Shown: positions 1 to 14,190 of the stretch, in pieces
How the letters are laid out: the number at the start of each line of letters is the position of its first letter
Numbering within the stretch: position 1 is the stretch's first letter
Origin: Epiperipatus broadwayi
Lineage: Eukaryota; Onychophora; Udeonychophora; Euonychophora; Peripatidae
DNA length: 64,000 nt
NCBI GenBank assembly: GCA_028023455.1
Contig: JAQFVV010006231.1
Coordinates: forward strand, 9,626,036 to 9,690,035
Direction of reading: 5' to 3'
Program-made: the position numbers and the translations under genes
Notes under the pieces: model-generated
What the model was told of the DNA's origin: nothing
The model's database searches: none
The model's input: the letters and a program-made list of their open reading frames with translations, nothing else

Positions 1-3000
1 TTATTTTTTGTAAAACTATTATAAATTTGTTTCTAAATAAGTACATGATTAAAAAAATTAGTTTAAATTTTATTGATGATAAATAGAATATACATTAGAC
101 AAATCTATCAATGTCTTATTTTTGGCCCTATTCTTGTAATTATACCATTTGGAAGAAAGTTGTCAATATCTGAAGTTATGTTTAATCAAAATATCTATGA
201 GCTATACTATTTGTTAAAGACTCATTTTTTATAATTTATTAAAATAATTTTTTTAGTTTAATAGCAAAAACCAAATTTTTTGTTTTGATTATTTGTTTTC
301 TATATACTAGTTCTTTTTTTTTTTTTTTTGGCAAAATTGATATTTTACTTTTTAGACTGTTGTTTATTAAATTTCTGCTTTTAATGAAATCTATTTAAAA
401 TGCCAAAATAAAAGTGAAAATATATAAAAGATGAAATTATGGTATAATGTATTGATCAATAGCAGCTGTTACTTACAAAAATTCCATTATCACTCATTAT
501 TTTATGATAGGAACCTTGCCAATGCCAATTATTAATGAATGGTCCAATAATAATTGTTGCTTACTGCATTTTAAAACCTTTCTTTTCTCATAAAATAAAT
601 TATATTTCTGAAAACTGTCTAACATATGAACACAATCTATTAGCAGCTAAGCTACTTTCAGCATAATTTTTATAGTGATTATAATAAGTTTGAATGTTTA
701 TATTGAAATTTCTTTATTTGCTGCTCATCCAAAAACATATTGGAAATTGCATTGATCATTTAACTATTTTAACTCAATGTATGTAAATGTTTTTCATTCA
801 GAACTCACAATCTTTGCCATATTTACAATAAGGATCATACTGAATGGTAATAAAAATATTAACTGGAAAATATCTTGTTTCATTTTGATTAATAGTTCTG
901 ACAAAAATTGAGTTAATAATGGAAAAGAGAATTAATTGCATTACATTTTCTGATATGATTGCAGATTATGAAGAATATTGTATAAAATATTAAATAGGAT
1001 TAATGGACTTCATTGAAAGAATTCATAAAAATTAAAAGCTAAACAATGAAAATTAATGAAGAGATAAAAGGACAAGAATGGTAGCTGTTCAGAAACTAGA
1101 AATCAAACTAGTATTTTTAATTATTTTAAATAAAATTAGTTAAATAACAACAAAGAATAAGAATTGCATAATAAGAATTAAAAAATATATTGCCATCCAT
1201 TGAAAAAAATAAAATGGCTAAGAGTAAATTTAAACAGAAAAATAAATTTTTTATAAAATTTAAAAAACTAAAAAAAAAAAATTATATAAAAAATATAATT
1301 GAAAAAAATGGAAAGGAATTAAAATGACCATAAGATATTATGATAAAATAGTAAATAAAACAAAAATTGAATAATTAGTTATATAAGAGGTAATGTAATA
1401 TAGAAGAATTAGAACAGACAGGTTGAATTTTGATCCGAAAACTTTAGTTCTCAAATAATAGGCTTAAAAATAAAATCACGCATTTAACAAATTTAATAAT
1501 TTGTTTTTAAATTTTTATTATCACTCCCAAAATATGAATTTTTAAAAATATTGTAACAGTTACATTGGCCATGCCAAAGTTATATTATTATATTTTCAAA
1601 ATAATAATGTGATATATTTATTTTATTAATTTCCCCTTTTGTTACAAATAAAATACAACAAATTTATTGTGGAGATGACCCCCCCCCCCATTTTTTTTTT
1701 TTTTTTATAAAAATACAGTTAAAGTTTGATATGTAAAATCAAGTGGAAAAATATTAAAATGAGATAGATTTTTTTTCTCATTCTCTCTCACACTCTTCTT
1801 TGAAGCAGAAAAAAAAAGCACAACAAATTATCAAATAATCCTTTTTATATACATAAGAAGTGAAAATAATTTTTTACATTTACTTAAAGAGATAGAAATA
1901 TTCTTTATACTACGGTTTGCATGAAAAATGAAGTGCTAAGTTAAAGTAAATAGCTCATTGGTTTTGACCCTGGTACAATTGTCTAATCTACATTCCTTAT
2001 CAACTGGTTTTAAAAATGCTAGTGGTAAAAGCAACTTTGTAAACAGATTGCTAGAGAGAAATGGATATGAATGCCTTATATAATTACCTTTAATATTTCA
2101 CTTAATGATACAGAAAGGAAAAAAAAATATTTAAGAGAAGAAAAGCCTTTCCAGATAGTTCATAAGATATTTTAAAGCCAGAATTTTAAAGACTTTGATA
2201 TTGCCTGCCATTTATGAATATTCAGGATAAATAAAGATAAAGAAATATTTATAAACTTTAAAAAAAATTAAAGAATGAAAACCAATTTTGAACTTGTCAA
2301 AATAATATTATTTCTTATTCATAAAAGAATTATAGAAATATAGTAGTTTGACTTGAATTATTTAGAATACAAACTGTATAATAATCTATGATGATAAAGT
2401 ATTTAAAATTATTTACAGCCAAGCTATCTAGAAATATATAAGATAGTTCTTTTTTATGTGAAAAGTTACGCATAAAATTATAAAGAATGTATTTGAACTT
2501 TTATTGTAATCTTTGATGTGTAAAGTACCCAAGAAAGGTAATTCCCAAAGAATATTTCAGTGATTTATTCTATTACTTACTGATTGATTTATTATTTTAT
2601 TTTTCTCATTAATAAATTATTTTTTATATACAAACTTATCAATTGTTATTTCATGCATTCATTACAGTAATAGTGGAATAAAATATTATTTCCTGAAAAG
2701 TACAAATTGTATTAAACTGGTGTACCACTATATTAATTTTAGCTTACATATAACACTTGCTAATAGAGAATAAGCATACATACTACATACTCAACCTGTA
2801 GAATCCCCCCCAATAGCTCTGAGAACATGCTCTTGAATGCGTTATGCCTGGAATGTATGATGGCTAAAGCAAAAATGAATATCCATATAAAGAATGAGTT
2901 CTAGATACCTAACTTCATATTATTTTTACTTATATATTCTACTGCTTCTGCTGTTCTTTAAGAGAGTTACCATTATAATATATATCTCTTTCAGCCTAGA

Positions 3001-4119
3001 ATGTAAAGTATTCTTGAAATTCAATAATTAATTGATTTGTTTTAGAGTCCCCAGTTCTGGTATTTATTCACAGGTAAGTGATCCATTATATCAGATGTTA
3101 TTAAACTAAAATCTTTATTAAAATTATTAAAAAAATATTAATTTTGTTTAGTTTCCACTTATTTCATTTTCATCAGTTTAAAATACTACAAGCTTGTCAT
3201 TGATTTATGTTGTAGAATATATTAATTTTATTATTTACTTATTAGTTGTTGTTTTTGTTTTAAAAAAAACAAAACAACTTTTACTTATAAAAATATAACT
3301 TACTTTTGTTTAGATCATTTATTTTAATATCAAATATAGGTAGGTCCCTGAAATAAAATTTAAAAACAATTTTTTGCAGAAAGACAGGATAAAACTTATT
3401 CAAGATAATAGATTAGACATATTTCTTACCAACATTTATTATGCAAACACCCATTTTTAACACTTGTTCTTATACTTTTATTTATGAATATATAAATCAA
3501 TTTAACTGTGTAAAGGACATTGCTAACTGAAAAGAAACACTGACTTTTTTCTGAGCCTTAAAAAAACTGAGCAGAGCAAATTTTTAAAATTCACATCATA
3601 TGCTCTTGCCATTGCAGTTGTTATTATTAAGTGATTACTCATGGTAGTAAACACGTATGGTCTGCTCACTAACATAAACTAGTTAGAGTAATGAATATCC
3701 TGGTTATTTATCTCAGATTTTAAAACTAAGAAATACCATGATCTTTGTTCTTAACTGTCTGATAATTTGTAATTAAAACATCAGTTGAATTTTTTGAAGA
3801 CAAAAATGAACATGAGTTTGAATGATCTTTTTTTGTTTTAGACATTTGCAATCATAATAGACAAAACTGAATTATGAACCTTATTCTCAAAAGCTTTAAA
3901 TTATTAACAAACACATTGATTGGTGACCAAAAGGAGAGGGTACATAGAGTCTCCTAATTGCACATCCAGGCTGTCCCTTTATTTATCTGCTTGCGACTGC
4001 AGATAATTTTCATGTGAATGATGTTTGCATGAATTGGAAAAAAAAAGAACTGAATAATATTAAAAGAGATAATGTTGGATTTTGTGAATTAAAAAAAAGA
4101 GGCAACTAATTTCAAATAA

Positions 4120-4127
<8 letters not shown>
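1..4127. other. No gene seen; AT-rich presumed intron
   Basis: Both strands are broken by stops in all frames. Contents are A/T homopolymers, a run of 11 C followed by 16 T at 1679-1706, and a short palindrome of T-rich and A-rich arms near 3244-3279. Nothing resembling a transposon end, tRNA or exon was recognised. If the liprin assignment is right, this lies inside its giant intron. Confidence 0.6.
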
Positions 4128-4159
<32 letters not shown>

Positions 4160-4165
4160 TTGTAG

Positions 4166-4203
<38 letters not shown>

Positions 4204-4213
4204 CTACAAAGAT
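4123..4213. repeat. (TA)n microsatellite inside a palindrome
   Basis: Two (TA) runs separated by TTTGTAGGAATA. The second run ends with TATTCCTACAAA, the exact reverse complement, so 4159-4210 forms a 12-bp-arm hairpin with a (TA) stem continuing inward. This looks like a dinucleotide expansion at the centre of a small palindrome. Confidence 0.8.
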
Positions 4214-4439
4214 ATAAACATTGAAAGCATAAGTGGAGTGGGTTTCCTTATAAATAAAAAATGAAAGAACATTGTGGAACTTACTCAATTTAATGGAAGA
4301 TACAAAATATAGATAATTCAGATTTATGCTTCAACAAGTTTTTATTATGAAGTAGAGGATTTTTATCTAGATGTACAAAATGTTTTTGATCAGAATAAAC
4401 AATATTTTAAAATTGTCACAGAAATCTTTAATGCTATTG

Positions 4440-6760
<2,321 letters not shown>

Positions 6761-6762
6761 AC

Positions 6763-7372
6763 ACTGATAGATTATGATGAATTGGAAAAAGTTACTACCT
6801 ACAAATACCCTGATTAGATTATTAATGAAGATGGAACATAATGGATGAAATTAATCATAGAATTAAACTTGAGTGGAGTGCTTTTGTTAGAAATAACAAT
6901 ATTAAAAAAAAATATGTGTATGTGTTTGAAAAGATATTTAATAACTGTGTGTTACCATATCTTTTATATGGGACTGAGATTTGGACAATTAAGCAGAAGA
7001 GCAAAACAGAGATTTTAGCCCACTGAATGAAATATGGAGGGATACATGACAGGAAAAACAAGAAGAGATTAAACACTAAATACATGGGTGAGACAACAAA
7101 CAGCTGGTACTGACATCATTAAAAGAATTAAAAGATAAGTGGAGTGGGACTGTACATATTTCTAGAAGAGATAAAAATAGATAAACACTTGAAATCTTAA
7201 ACTAGATAGCAAGAGATTGTAAAAGACCTAGAAATAGACCATATATGAGATGAATGGATGAAATAAGGAAGTGTGCTGGATAATATGGAGAAGACAGGCT
7301 AAACATTAGAGAAATTGGATTAAACTTAGAGGGATCTTTATGCTGCAGTGGATCAATAATGGATGATGATGA
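6763..7372 (+). mobile_element. RTE-type LINE, 5'-truncated and decayed
   Basis: Plus-strand remnant of the same RTE family found intact at 47.7-51.0 kb. It opens with DYDELEKV (family: DYEELEEV), then MDEINHRIKLEWSAFVRNN, NNCVLPYLLYGTEIWT, and in broken frames the IKRIKR, DRRKGRPYMRWMDEIRKCAG-like tail. It ends with CAGTGGATCAATAATGGATG followed by GATGATGAT, the (TGA) microsatellite tail typical of RTE 3' ends. Many stops and indels show age. It begins within a few bases of the hAT terminus. Confidence 0.85.
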
Positions 7373-7849
7373 TATTATACTGACCAGAAGATGCAAATTA
7401 TTTTTATATAGAATTAAAAAAAATAGATAAATATGCATTAGATAATGAATTGCTGGCAGAAAATAATATTTTTTTAATGAGGAAATAAAAAATGAGTTTA
7501 CAATGTTTGAATAAAAATTAATTAGTAAATGTAATTTTAATTGGATTATATAGGAAGAACAAGCATGGTATGTTGGAAAGGTTCTACAAATGTGTGAAAT
7601 TATTACCTTGAGAATTTGTTTGGATAAATTTATATAAGGAATAGGAATAACAATTAGTTATCATCACAGCTGTTATTTCCTTTAGTTAATTTAATATATA
7701 TTTGTAAGAAATGGGATGAACACATAGATTGTATATCACATGTCCCTAATTACAATTAATGGGGAGGGGGGGAGGAATAAGTTGGTTAAAATTAAAAAAG
7801 TTGTGTCATGAAAAATGAAGCTAAATAGAAAATATTTTGGAGTTATACA

Positions 7850-8680
7850 AGAATATACAAAATATAAAAGAATCTTATACAAAGATACAGTTTTTGATAG
7901 TAAGCAAAAAGCAAAATGGAATAAGAACAGGGATTGTAGATCTGGTATATATGAGATGAGAGGAAAAACAGTGTCATTTATTTTTGCAGTGTAAAATATT
8001 AAGAGAATCAGAATAAATTGTATAAAAAGGAAAAAACTTAAAAATAAAGGAAAACAAAAAATTTTACGATTTTTTTGTTTCAGTTTTTATAACAAAAATA
8101 AAAATATGTAAGAATTGGATACTAGAAATAGCTTTTATTAAAATGGTATCGGAGAAAAAAAAAATTAGGATTGAAAAAATTACTTAATAATAAAAAGTTC
8201 ATGGGTGTAATAGTTACAACAATTTGAGAAAAATTGTTTTAACAACATTAACACGTCTCTGGTCATAATTTCTATGTACAGAAATATCCGACTAGCTCAA
8301 AAGAAGTCATTTTACATCACATTACTCGACAGAAGCAATAAATATTATTAAAAAAAGATAGGAATCTGGGTTATAGATATGGTTAATGTGAAGACAAAAG
8401 GATGAATATTGAATATTTATTTTTGAAATGCAGGATGTTGAAAGAGAATTAGGACAAATTATATGCAAAATTAAAAACAAAACAAACTATAAAAATGATG
8501 AAAGTAAAACACGTAGAGGGTTTTTTTTTTTTGCTTAAATCTTTATTATGAAAAATAAAAAGCAGGATATATTGAAATTAATGAAGCTCCTTTTATTAAA
8601 GGGACAGAAGAGGAAAATTGAAGAGAGAGGGATCACACTATATAGTTTATAGGGATTCAAAAGATTTAGGAGGGAAACGC
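7850..8680 (+). mobile_element. Two related LINE C-terminal remnants in tandem
   Basis: Two stretches, about 7915-8175 and 8355-8640, translate with frameshifts into the same pattern: HLFLQCKILRESE, KIKENKKFYDFF in the first and YLFLKCRMLKEN, KTKQTIKMMK in the second. A cysteine/histidine cluster followed by HLFLxC is the usual end of many non-LTR retrotransposon ORF2 proteins. Both are dead. The clade cannot be assigned from what remains. Confidence 0.5.
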
Positions 8681-9331
8681 TATTTAATTTGGCTAATTGG
8701 GTATATATGTATATAGTTTATGTACAGAAGCTAGGACTTCCTGCTGAGAATCATTGGAATTTAGCACATTAGAATATAGCTAAGGAATTGATGTTGGAAG
8801 TTTCAAAATATTACATGTGATGGGCTCTTTCCAAAATCTCCTACATAATAACGACATGCAACCAGACAAATGGCCTATATCATTGGTTGCACCCACATCC
8901 TTGACTATGATATCTTAAGAGTGATAACATTACCATGATTTCTGGATTAGTTGTAAATTAATCAGAATTGTGCTTTAATTAAAACCTGAATCATGATTCT
9001 GCGACTTGAAAATATTTAAACTGCAAAATTATTTTATTAACAAAAAGTAATAATTGTGTTTATCATAATCAACATTTTCCGTACACAAACATATGAAATA
9101 TAGGATTTGGACAAAACATTGAGAACATCAGTGATACTTGAATTAATATAAACTACAATCATCATTGCATTAAAAATTATCTGCACTCTATATGGAAAAG
9201 CATTATGCAATATTTAAAATGCCAAAAAAAAAAAAAAAAAAAATTAAATCATTACTCAAAAGGATATTGATCTCTCAGGCACTGGTTAATAATGACCACA
9301 GAGATTTAATAAAAAAAAAAATCTTATATAA
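8681..9331. other. No gene seen
   Basis: AT-rich sequence with stops in all frames and an A run at 9226-9243. The minus strand may continue the C-terminal half of the mariner-like scrap at 9332-9419, but I cannot recognise its motifs. Confidence 0.5.
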
Positions 9332-9419
9332 ATCAAGTGGAAGGCCATGACAGATACATATCATTCTCAAAACAATACTTAATTGCATAAACTGTATGAA
9401 TTGGAGCATTACCATCTTC
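9332..9419 (-). pseudogene. Tc1/mariner transposase fragment
   Basis: On the minus strand 9332-9419 reads EDGNAPIHTVYAIKYCFEN, then DMYLSWPST, a stop and FI. This matches the block around the second catalytic aspartate of Tc1-like DDE transposases (typically QDNAPIHTA, then WFEE, then WPxxSPDxNPIEN). The catalytic D is shifted by an inserted glycine (DGN for DN), as seen in some family members. Flanking sequence is too decayed to define the element's ends. The opposite-strand 113-codon frame at 9383-9724 is incidental. Confidence 0.65.
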
Positions 9420-11452
9420 AAAAAGTGATTCTATTATCTGGAAACAATAAAGCTGCTTCTCAAAATATTCAAATAGATTGTAGATGTGATTGTTTATACA
9501 AAGCTTGTTCAGATAGAGTCAAGATTGGGGGAGGTGATACCACCACTATGTCAAGGATCTCTCTTCTCATAATGGATTCAAACATCTTAAAGACTTGGAA
9601 AAGTTTAAACAAATATTCATTTAAACATATGATGTTTCTAGTAATCCAAGCTTATGAAATCTTTATAATGCTCCATAAGAAATCAATATTTTTAACTATA
9701 AACATTTTTTCCCCTGCTTGTTAAGTTTATAAAGAATTATTCTGGTAGACAATGAAACATTCTGATATAAGTTATTGATGGTGATTTTAGATGTTGTGGT
9801 TTTTATGCTATTTGGTTACAATAATTCAATTCAATCTTGTCAGCAAATATTGACTTTTGACAATATAACATGATATTATTTCCTAATAATTAATAAATAA
9901 CTACTAACCTTGAAGCTGCCCATCTTGAAATATAAATATGTTCACCAATTTTCCCTGTTGATGTTTAAACTAATGTTCTCCACCTGTATCACATTATCTA
10001 AACTCACAGCTGGTATGGTATTTTTTTCCAAAGATTTCTGAAATGATAGTAATTTCTCCTACAAATTTTTTAAATTTCCATTGTTTTATGATGATATATA
10101 TTTTCACTCTGTATTATACAGCAACAAAAATATAGTGCTAATATGATAATGTTGGAAAAAATGTTTATATACATGAGCACTTTACACAACATTTACTTAT
10201 GGCATTTAGAAATGCCTTTCTTCAAAACATTTTACATTGTAAAGTTTCTAATATTATATATTGCTGAACAATTTTATTAAGTACTAGATTATTGCTCAAT
10301 GAGTCTGTCTTGGAAATATACATTTGAGAGGAATATAATTTGAGATCAATTTAACTAGGTATTGTTAATATCTAAAATGAATTCATTTTCACAGTCAGTA
10401 TGGACTAGAACAATTTCCTATATAATAACTTAGCTTGAAGGCAAATTGTGAATCCATTTTTTTCAGCATAACAACTGGATGCCACTGCTAAGAAACTTTG
10501 AAAGTCATTCAGTTATGGCAATTTAAAAATGTCTTCACTCAGATGTATATTGCATTTAGAAACATCTGTATGCTCTAGATTCTTATTGCAATTCTATTAT
10601 GTTAATAAAGATGACTTTAGCTTTATACAATTTAACATAAATGAAGCTATATTAAAAATCTCAGCACAGAATTGTAATGAATACAGTTGATTTTGATTCC
10701 AATACTAAAAGATAAATCTCAAGAGCATTTTTCTTTCATCTTCACTTTTTTAGACAATCACATTTTTTCCATTGAATGATCAGTTCTCACAAGACTCCTG
10801 AAGTATGATGAACTTTTACACTTGAATGTTTATTTGAACTTCATTTAACGCCAACTAGTTAAATTTTACTTAATGACAGTTAATTGTTCGATCCATCAGT
10901 AACAAAAAAATGCAGATAAATATATAGACACAAAATAATGCAACAAGTTATCTAAAATTGATCATTGGGTATGCAACTGTTTTTAGCTAGAACATAAAAC
11001 AAGAATAAAAGAATTATAGAACTGTCACCCCCTGGCAAATCTGATAAATAATGCCAATTTCTTATATTATTTCTTAATTTAAGTTATTTAAGTGTTCAAA
11101 GAGTATATATAAATCGACCTGACTTGTGTCTCTAATATCTCTTATTTAATTTTAAAACAAAGTAGGAAAAAATATTATGAATTATTAATGAAGCATCATA
11201 GTGTATTAAATGAATTACCGAATCTTAAAACTGGAATAGTAATTTAAAATATGAAAATGCTGGTTATTTTCAAAACCAATAATCCCAGAAAAAATTACTT
11301 AATCTTAAATCAATCAAAAAATATTCGGATTTGTTTTCAAACAACTTTGCAGTCTTTGTATTTTGAGCAGAAGTTTATTTAAAGATCAGTAGATATTTTT
11401 TAATTAAGAAATATAATTTTTAGAAGATTATGTAAGGTATATATCAAACACA
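9420..11452. other. No assignable feature
   Basis: Slightly less AT-biased than its surroundings, with stop-rich minus-strand stretches that could be the degraded rest of a transposon. I could not match any motif. No terminal repeats or splice-flanked open segment were found. Confidence 0.45.
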
Positions 11453-11550
11453 CCCAGCGTTGGTGGTCGAATGGTCAGCATAGCTGCCTTACAAGCAGTT
11501 GTTACTGGTTCGCTTCCTGGCCAATGCTTTGACACACGAAAAAAAAAAAA
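11453..11550 (+). mobile_element. tRNA-derived SINE, copy 1
   Basis: Homologous to 35701-35803 and 61924-62048. It has a 5' part resembling a tRNA: an A-box-like TGGTCGAATGGTCAGC, an anticodon-arm hairpin CTGC-CTTACAA-GCAG (anticodon position TAC), and a B-box-like GGTTCGCTTCC at 11507-11517. This is followed by GCTTTGACACACG and an A tail of 12. The 5' and 3' ends can pair like an acceptor stem, as is clearer in copy 2. No clear target-site duplication is visible here. Confidence 0.75.
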
Positions 11551-11639
11551 TTTCAAGGATCTTTTTTATTATTATTGAGAAATCAATCAATAGTATTTTG
11601 TTCTATTGTCAGATCCAGAAAGCAGTCATGTCACAAAAT

Positions 11640-12640
11640 CATCCATTTTCCATTCCGTTCTTTTCATATCCATGTATGTTTTACCTATCTCTTATATCAT
11701 CTAGGAAGATCAATCTTTTCCACCCTTTCTTCTTGTTTCCATTTACTACTCTCTCCAAAACATCTTTCATTAAACTATTCTTTCTTTTTAATAAATGTCC
11801 AATCCAGTTTCTCTTTCTATCTCTAATTTCCTCTATTAATATTCTTTCCTTATTTGTCATTTTATTCATTCAACTAATTTTTTTCTATTTTCTTCATGAT
11901 CACATCTCAAAGGCTTCCAATCTGTTCTTAATTCTTTAATTCACTGTCCATGTTACAGAACCATATAATAATACATCCCACACATAGCATTTAATCAATC
12001 TTTATCTTAATTCTCTCTTCAAAGATCCACAAAATATTTTCTTTCTCTTAGTAAATGCCCGCTTATCCAGTGCTATTCTTTTAACTTCCTCACTCAACCA
12101 ACTACCCAAATATCTAAATCCATTTAACTGTTGAAATATAATCATAGATTTAAATTTGGAGTCTTTTGTATTTCCTCCCTCAGCATTAAAACTTGGTCTT
12201 TTCAACATTAATCTTCAATCTATATTCCATGTTTTTTAGGGCTTATTTTTTGGTTAGGTCTTACTTATCAGGAATCTCAGTATTATCTACAAATGTTATA
12301 CATTTTATTATTCTATTCCTAATATTTGCTCCTCCACAATCTAAATATTTATTTAACATGTCTTCTCACTAAATATTAAAAAGCACAGGTGACACACTGC
12401 ATCCTTGCCTAAATTTTCTTCCTATATTAACATCATCAGTTTCAGTCTAATTCTTATTCTTTTGCCCGGTATACATATTCCAAATCAATCTTCTTTCTTT
12501 ACAAAATACTCTTTTATTTTTTAAGATGATTATAAATTTATTCCAGATTATCCTATCAAATGCTTTTTCAAAACTCAAACGATTTATTTCATAGTAATTT
12601 GAGAAATATTCAATTTTAAAAGGAATAAAAACTAACGTGT
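11640..12640 (-). mobile_element. Non-LTR retrotransposon ORF2 remnant (second LINE family)
   Basis: The minus strand carries a decayed reverse transcriptase. Near 12560-12600 is FEKAFDRIIWNKF (RT motif with the YDKAFD-type aspartate); about 12410-12425 is RQGCSVSPVLFNI; 12002-12208 has NGFRYLGSWLSEEVKRIALDK and KRKKIFCGSLKREL; then LLYGSVTWTVN; and 11681-11869 has RKRNWIGHLLKRKNSLMKDVLERVVNGNKK. Order and spacing fit the palm, thumb and C-terminal part of a widespread invertebrate LINE group distinct from the RTE copies. The FADD motif is degraded (FVDN). Several stops and frameshifts are present. Confidence 0.75.
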
Positions 12641-12850
12641 GCATTTGGTGACTCTCATTTATGTAATATAATGAATGGCAAATTGAAACCAAATGAGCAG
12701 ACATACATTCTAACAATTTCAGCCATTTCGCAATTTAAGTCAGTGATAAAAGTAGCAGATTCAAACTCCCGCATTTACAAATCAATTCCTAACTGAGAAA
12801 AAATCATTTAGATTCTTAGCAGCTGACCATATATACTATACAATCTTTTT

Positions 12851-14012
12851 AGCAATTAACTTTTTTTTTTTCAGTGATGAAAGTTTTTATTCATCAAAAA
12901 GACAAAATATACAACATTTAAAAAAGTTTACAAAGAAATGATTACATGGCAAAATGAAATACAAGTAAAATATAGTGAGGGAAAGGGATATGGAAAGGGT
13001 GTGTAGTCCAGGCAAAAAAGAGTCTTTGGTAAGGAGCAATGTTGATAGGCTTGGTTGCCCTGATGGATTAATATAATGATCCATATGTAACCTTAACTTT
13101 GAAGAAATTGCTATATGTTAAGTCTTTAGAGGTTTCAGGGATAAATGAGGAGGTTTCTGAAATATGCTTAGATGCAACAGGCTGATTTTTGTCTTTTGTA
13201 GACGAGTAATTTTAGTTTTCCCCATTGTACTTGGAATGACATTATGATTGGTCACATTGTTCTTTTTTGACTTGCTTTTTACCTTTGACAGAGCAAACCA
13301 CAGCCTAAGAGGGAGGATAAGTCCACAGGGCAAGGAGATGAGACTTTGAAATAGGTTCTTTGGTGTTGATGTTTTTAGTCAAGTTATGCTTGAAATTCAA
13401 TTTGGATAAAATTTGAGTAATTTTGAAGGTTTTAGTTCATATAGTTTAGGACTCTGCGCGTTTTTTCCGCTAGGGGCAGTGCCCATCTTTAAACCGTTTG
13501 AAAGAATGAAAAGTAAAATGAAGAAAAACAATTTTGAAATAGAAAAAATAAATAGGTTGATGTAAAAGCAAAAAAATCACTGGAAAACTTGTTGTTAATA
13601 ATTTTAGTTGAGTAATAAGAGGATTGAGTGGAATTTTAGGCGGGTAGTTACCCCAGAGAGGGGGGGGGGTCTGGAAAAAAGATAATTAAAAATGGCCCAA
13701 ATAACTGAAACAACACTCAAAAAAACTTTATAAACAAGTTCTGAGTGACAGGGAATTGGAGTAGAAGTATTTAAGAGTCTAAGAGGGAATAAAACCCTTT
13801 ATGGACCATGAAATAGTTGAACCATTTACCAAACGGGGTGAGTAGGCTGAGGTAATTAAAAGCTGATAACCACAAGGTTGACATAGGAAAATTGTGCTAA
13901 AAATGCACTAAAACTGCTGCAAAACCAACCTTTCTGAAGCATTCTGTGCGAGCTGTGAGGAGGATGATTTTCAGTAAGAGCTCCACCTATGGATTAGCAA
14001 GCAATTAACTTT
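12851..14012 (-). mobile_element. Retroposed segment with poly(A) tail and 13-bp target-site duplication
   Basis: The identical 13-mer AGCAATTAACTTT flanks the segment (12851-12863 and 14000-14012). On the minus strand the segment ends with an AATAAA signal (12886-12891) about 15 bases before an A tail (T run 12861-12871), the signature of L1-type retroposition of a polyadenylated RNA. Inside there is a decayed frame that starts MGTAPSGKNAQSPKLYELKP near 13480 and, with breaks, runs through 13118-13333 (KKNNVTNHNVIPSTMGKTKI) and 12887-13084. I do not recognise the protein. It could be a processed pseudogene or a LINE/SINE with its own leader. A run of 10 G sits at 13660-13669. Confidence 0.7.
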
Positions 14013-14190
14013 CTTGTATAAAATTTTTTTATACTCATCAAAACTGATTTTAACCATATGAGCTAATGAAGATAACTTTCCAGTAAGAGCTCCACCTATG
14101 GACTAGCAAGCAATTAACTTTCTTGTATAGAAATTTTTTACACTCATCAAAACTGATTTTAACCATATAAGCTAATACATACAAACAACA
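13972..14190. repeat. 109-bp tandem duplication
   Basis: Two copies, 13972-14080 and 14081-14190, each begin CAGTAAGAGCTCCACCTATGG and end near CATATGAGCTAAT, with about 95% identity by eye. The unit spans the last 28 bases of the retroposed segment plus its 3' flank, so the duplication arose after that insertion. Confidence 0.85.

Noticed and set aside
9383-9724. Plus-strand 113-codon frame
   Set aside because: It overlaps the mariner-like DGNAPIH block on the opposite strand and shows no recognisable domain; most likely a shadow.
11453-11550. Functional tRNA gene
   Set aside because: The cloverleaf is incomplete, the A tail follows directly, and two dispersed relatives with target-site duplications show it is a SINE.
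11499-11939. Plus-strand 146-codon frame
   Set aside because: It is opposite the LINE remnant at 11640-12640 and begins inside a SINE; the T-rich content gives F/S/L runs.
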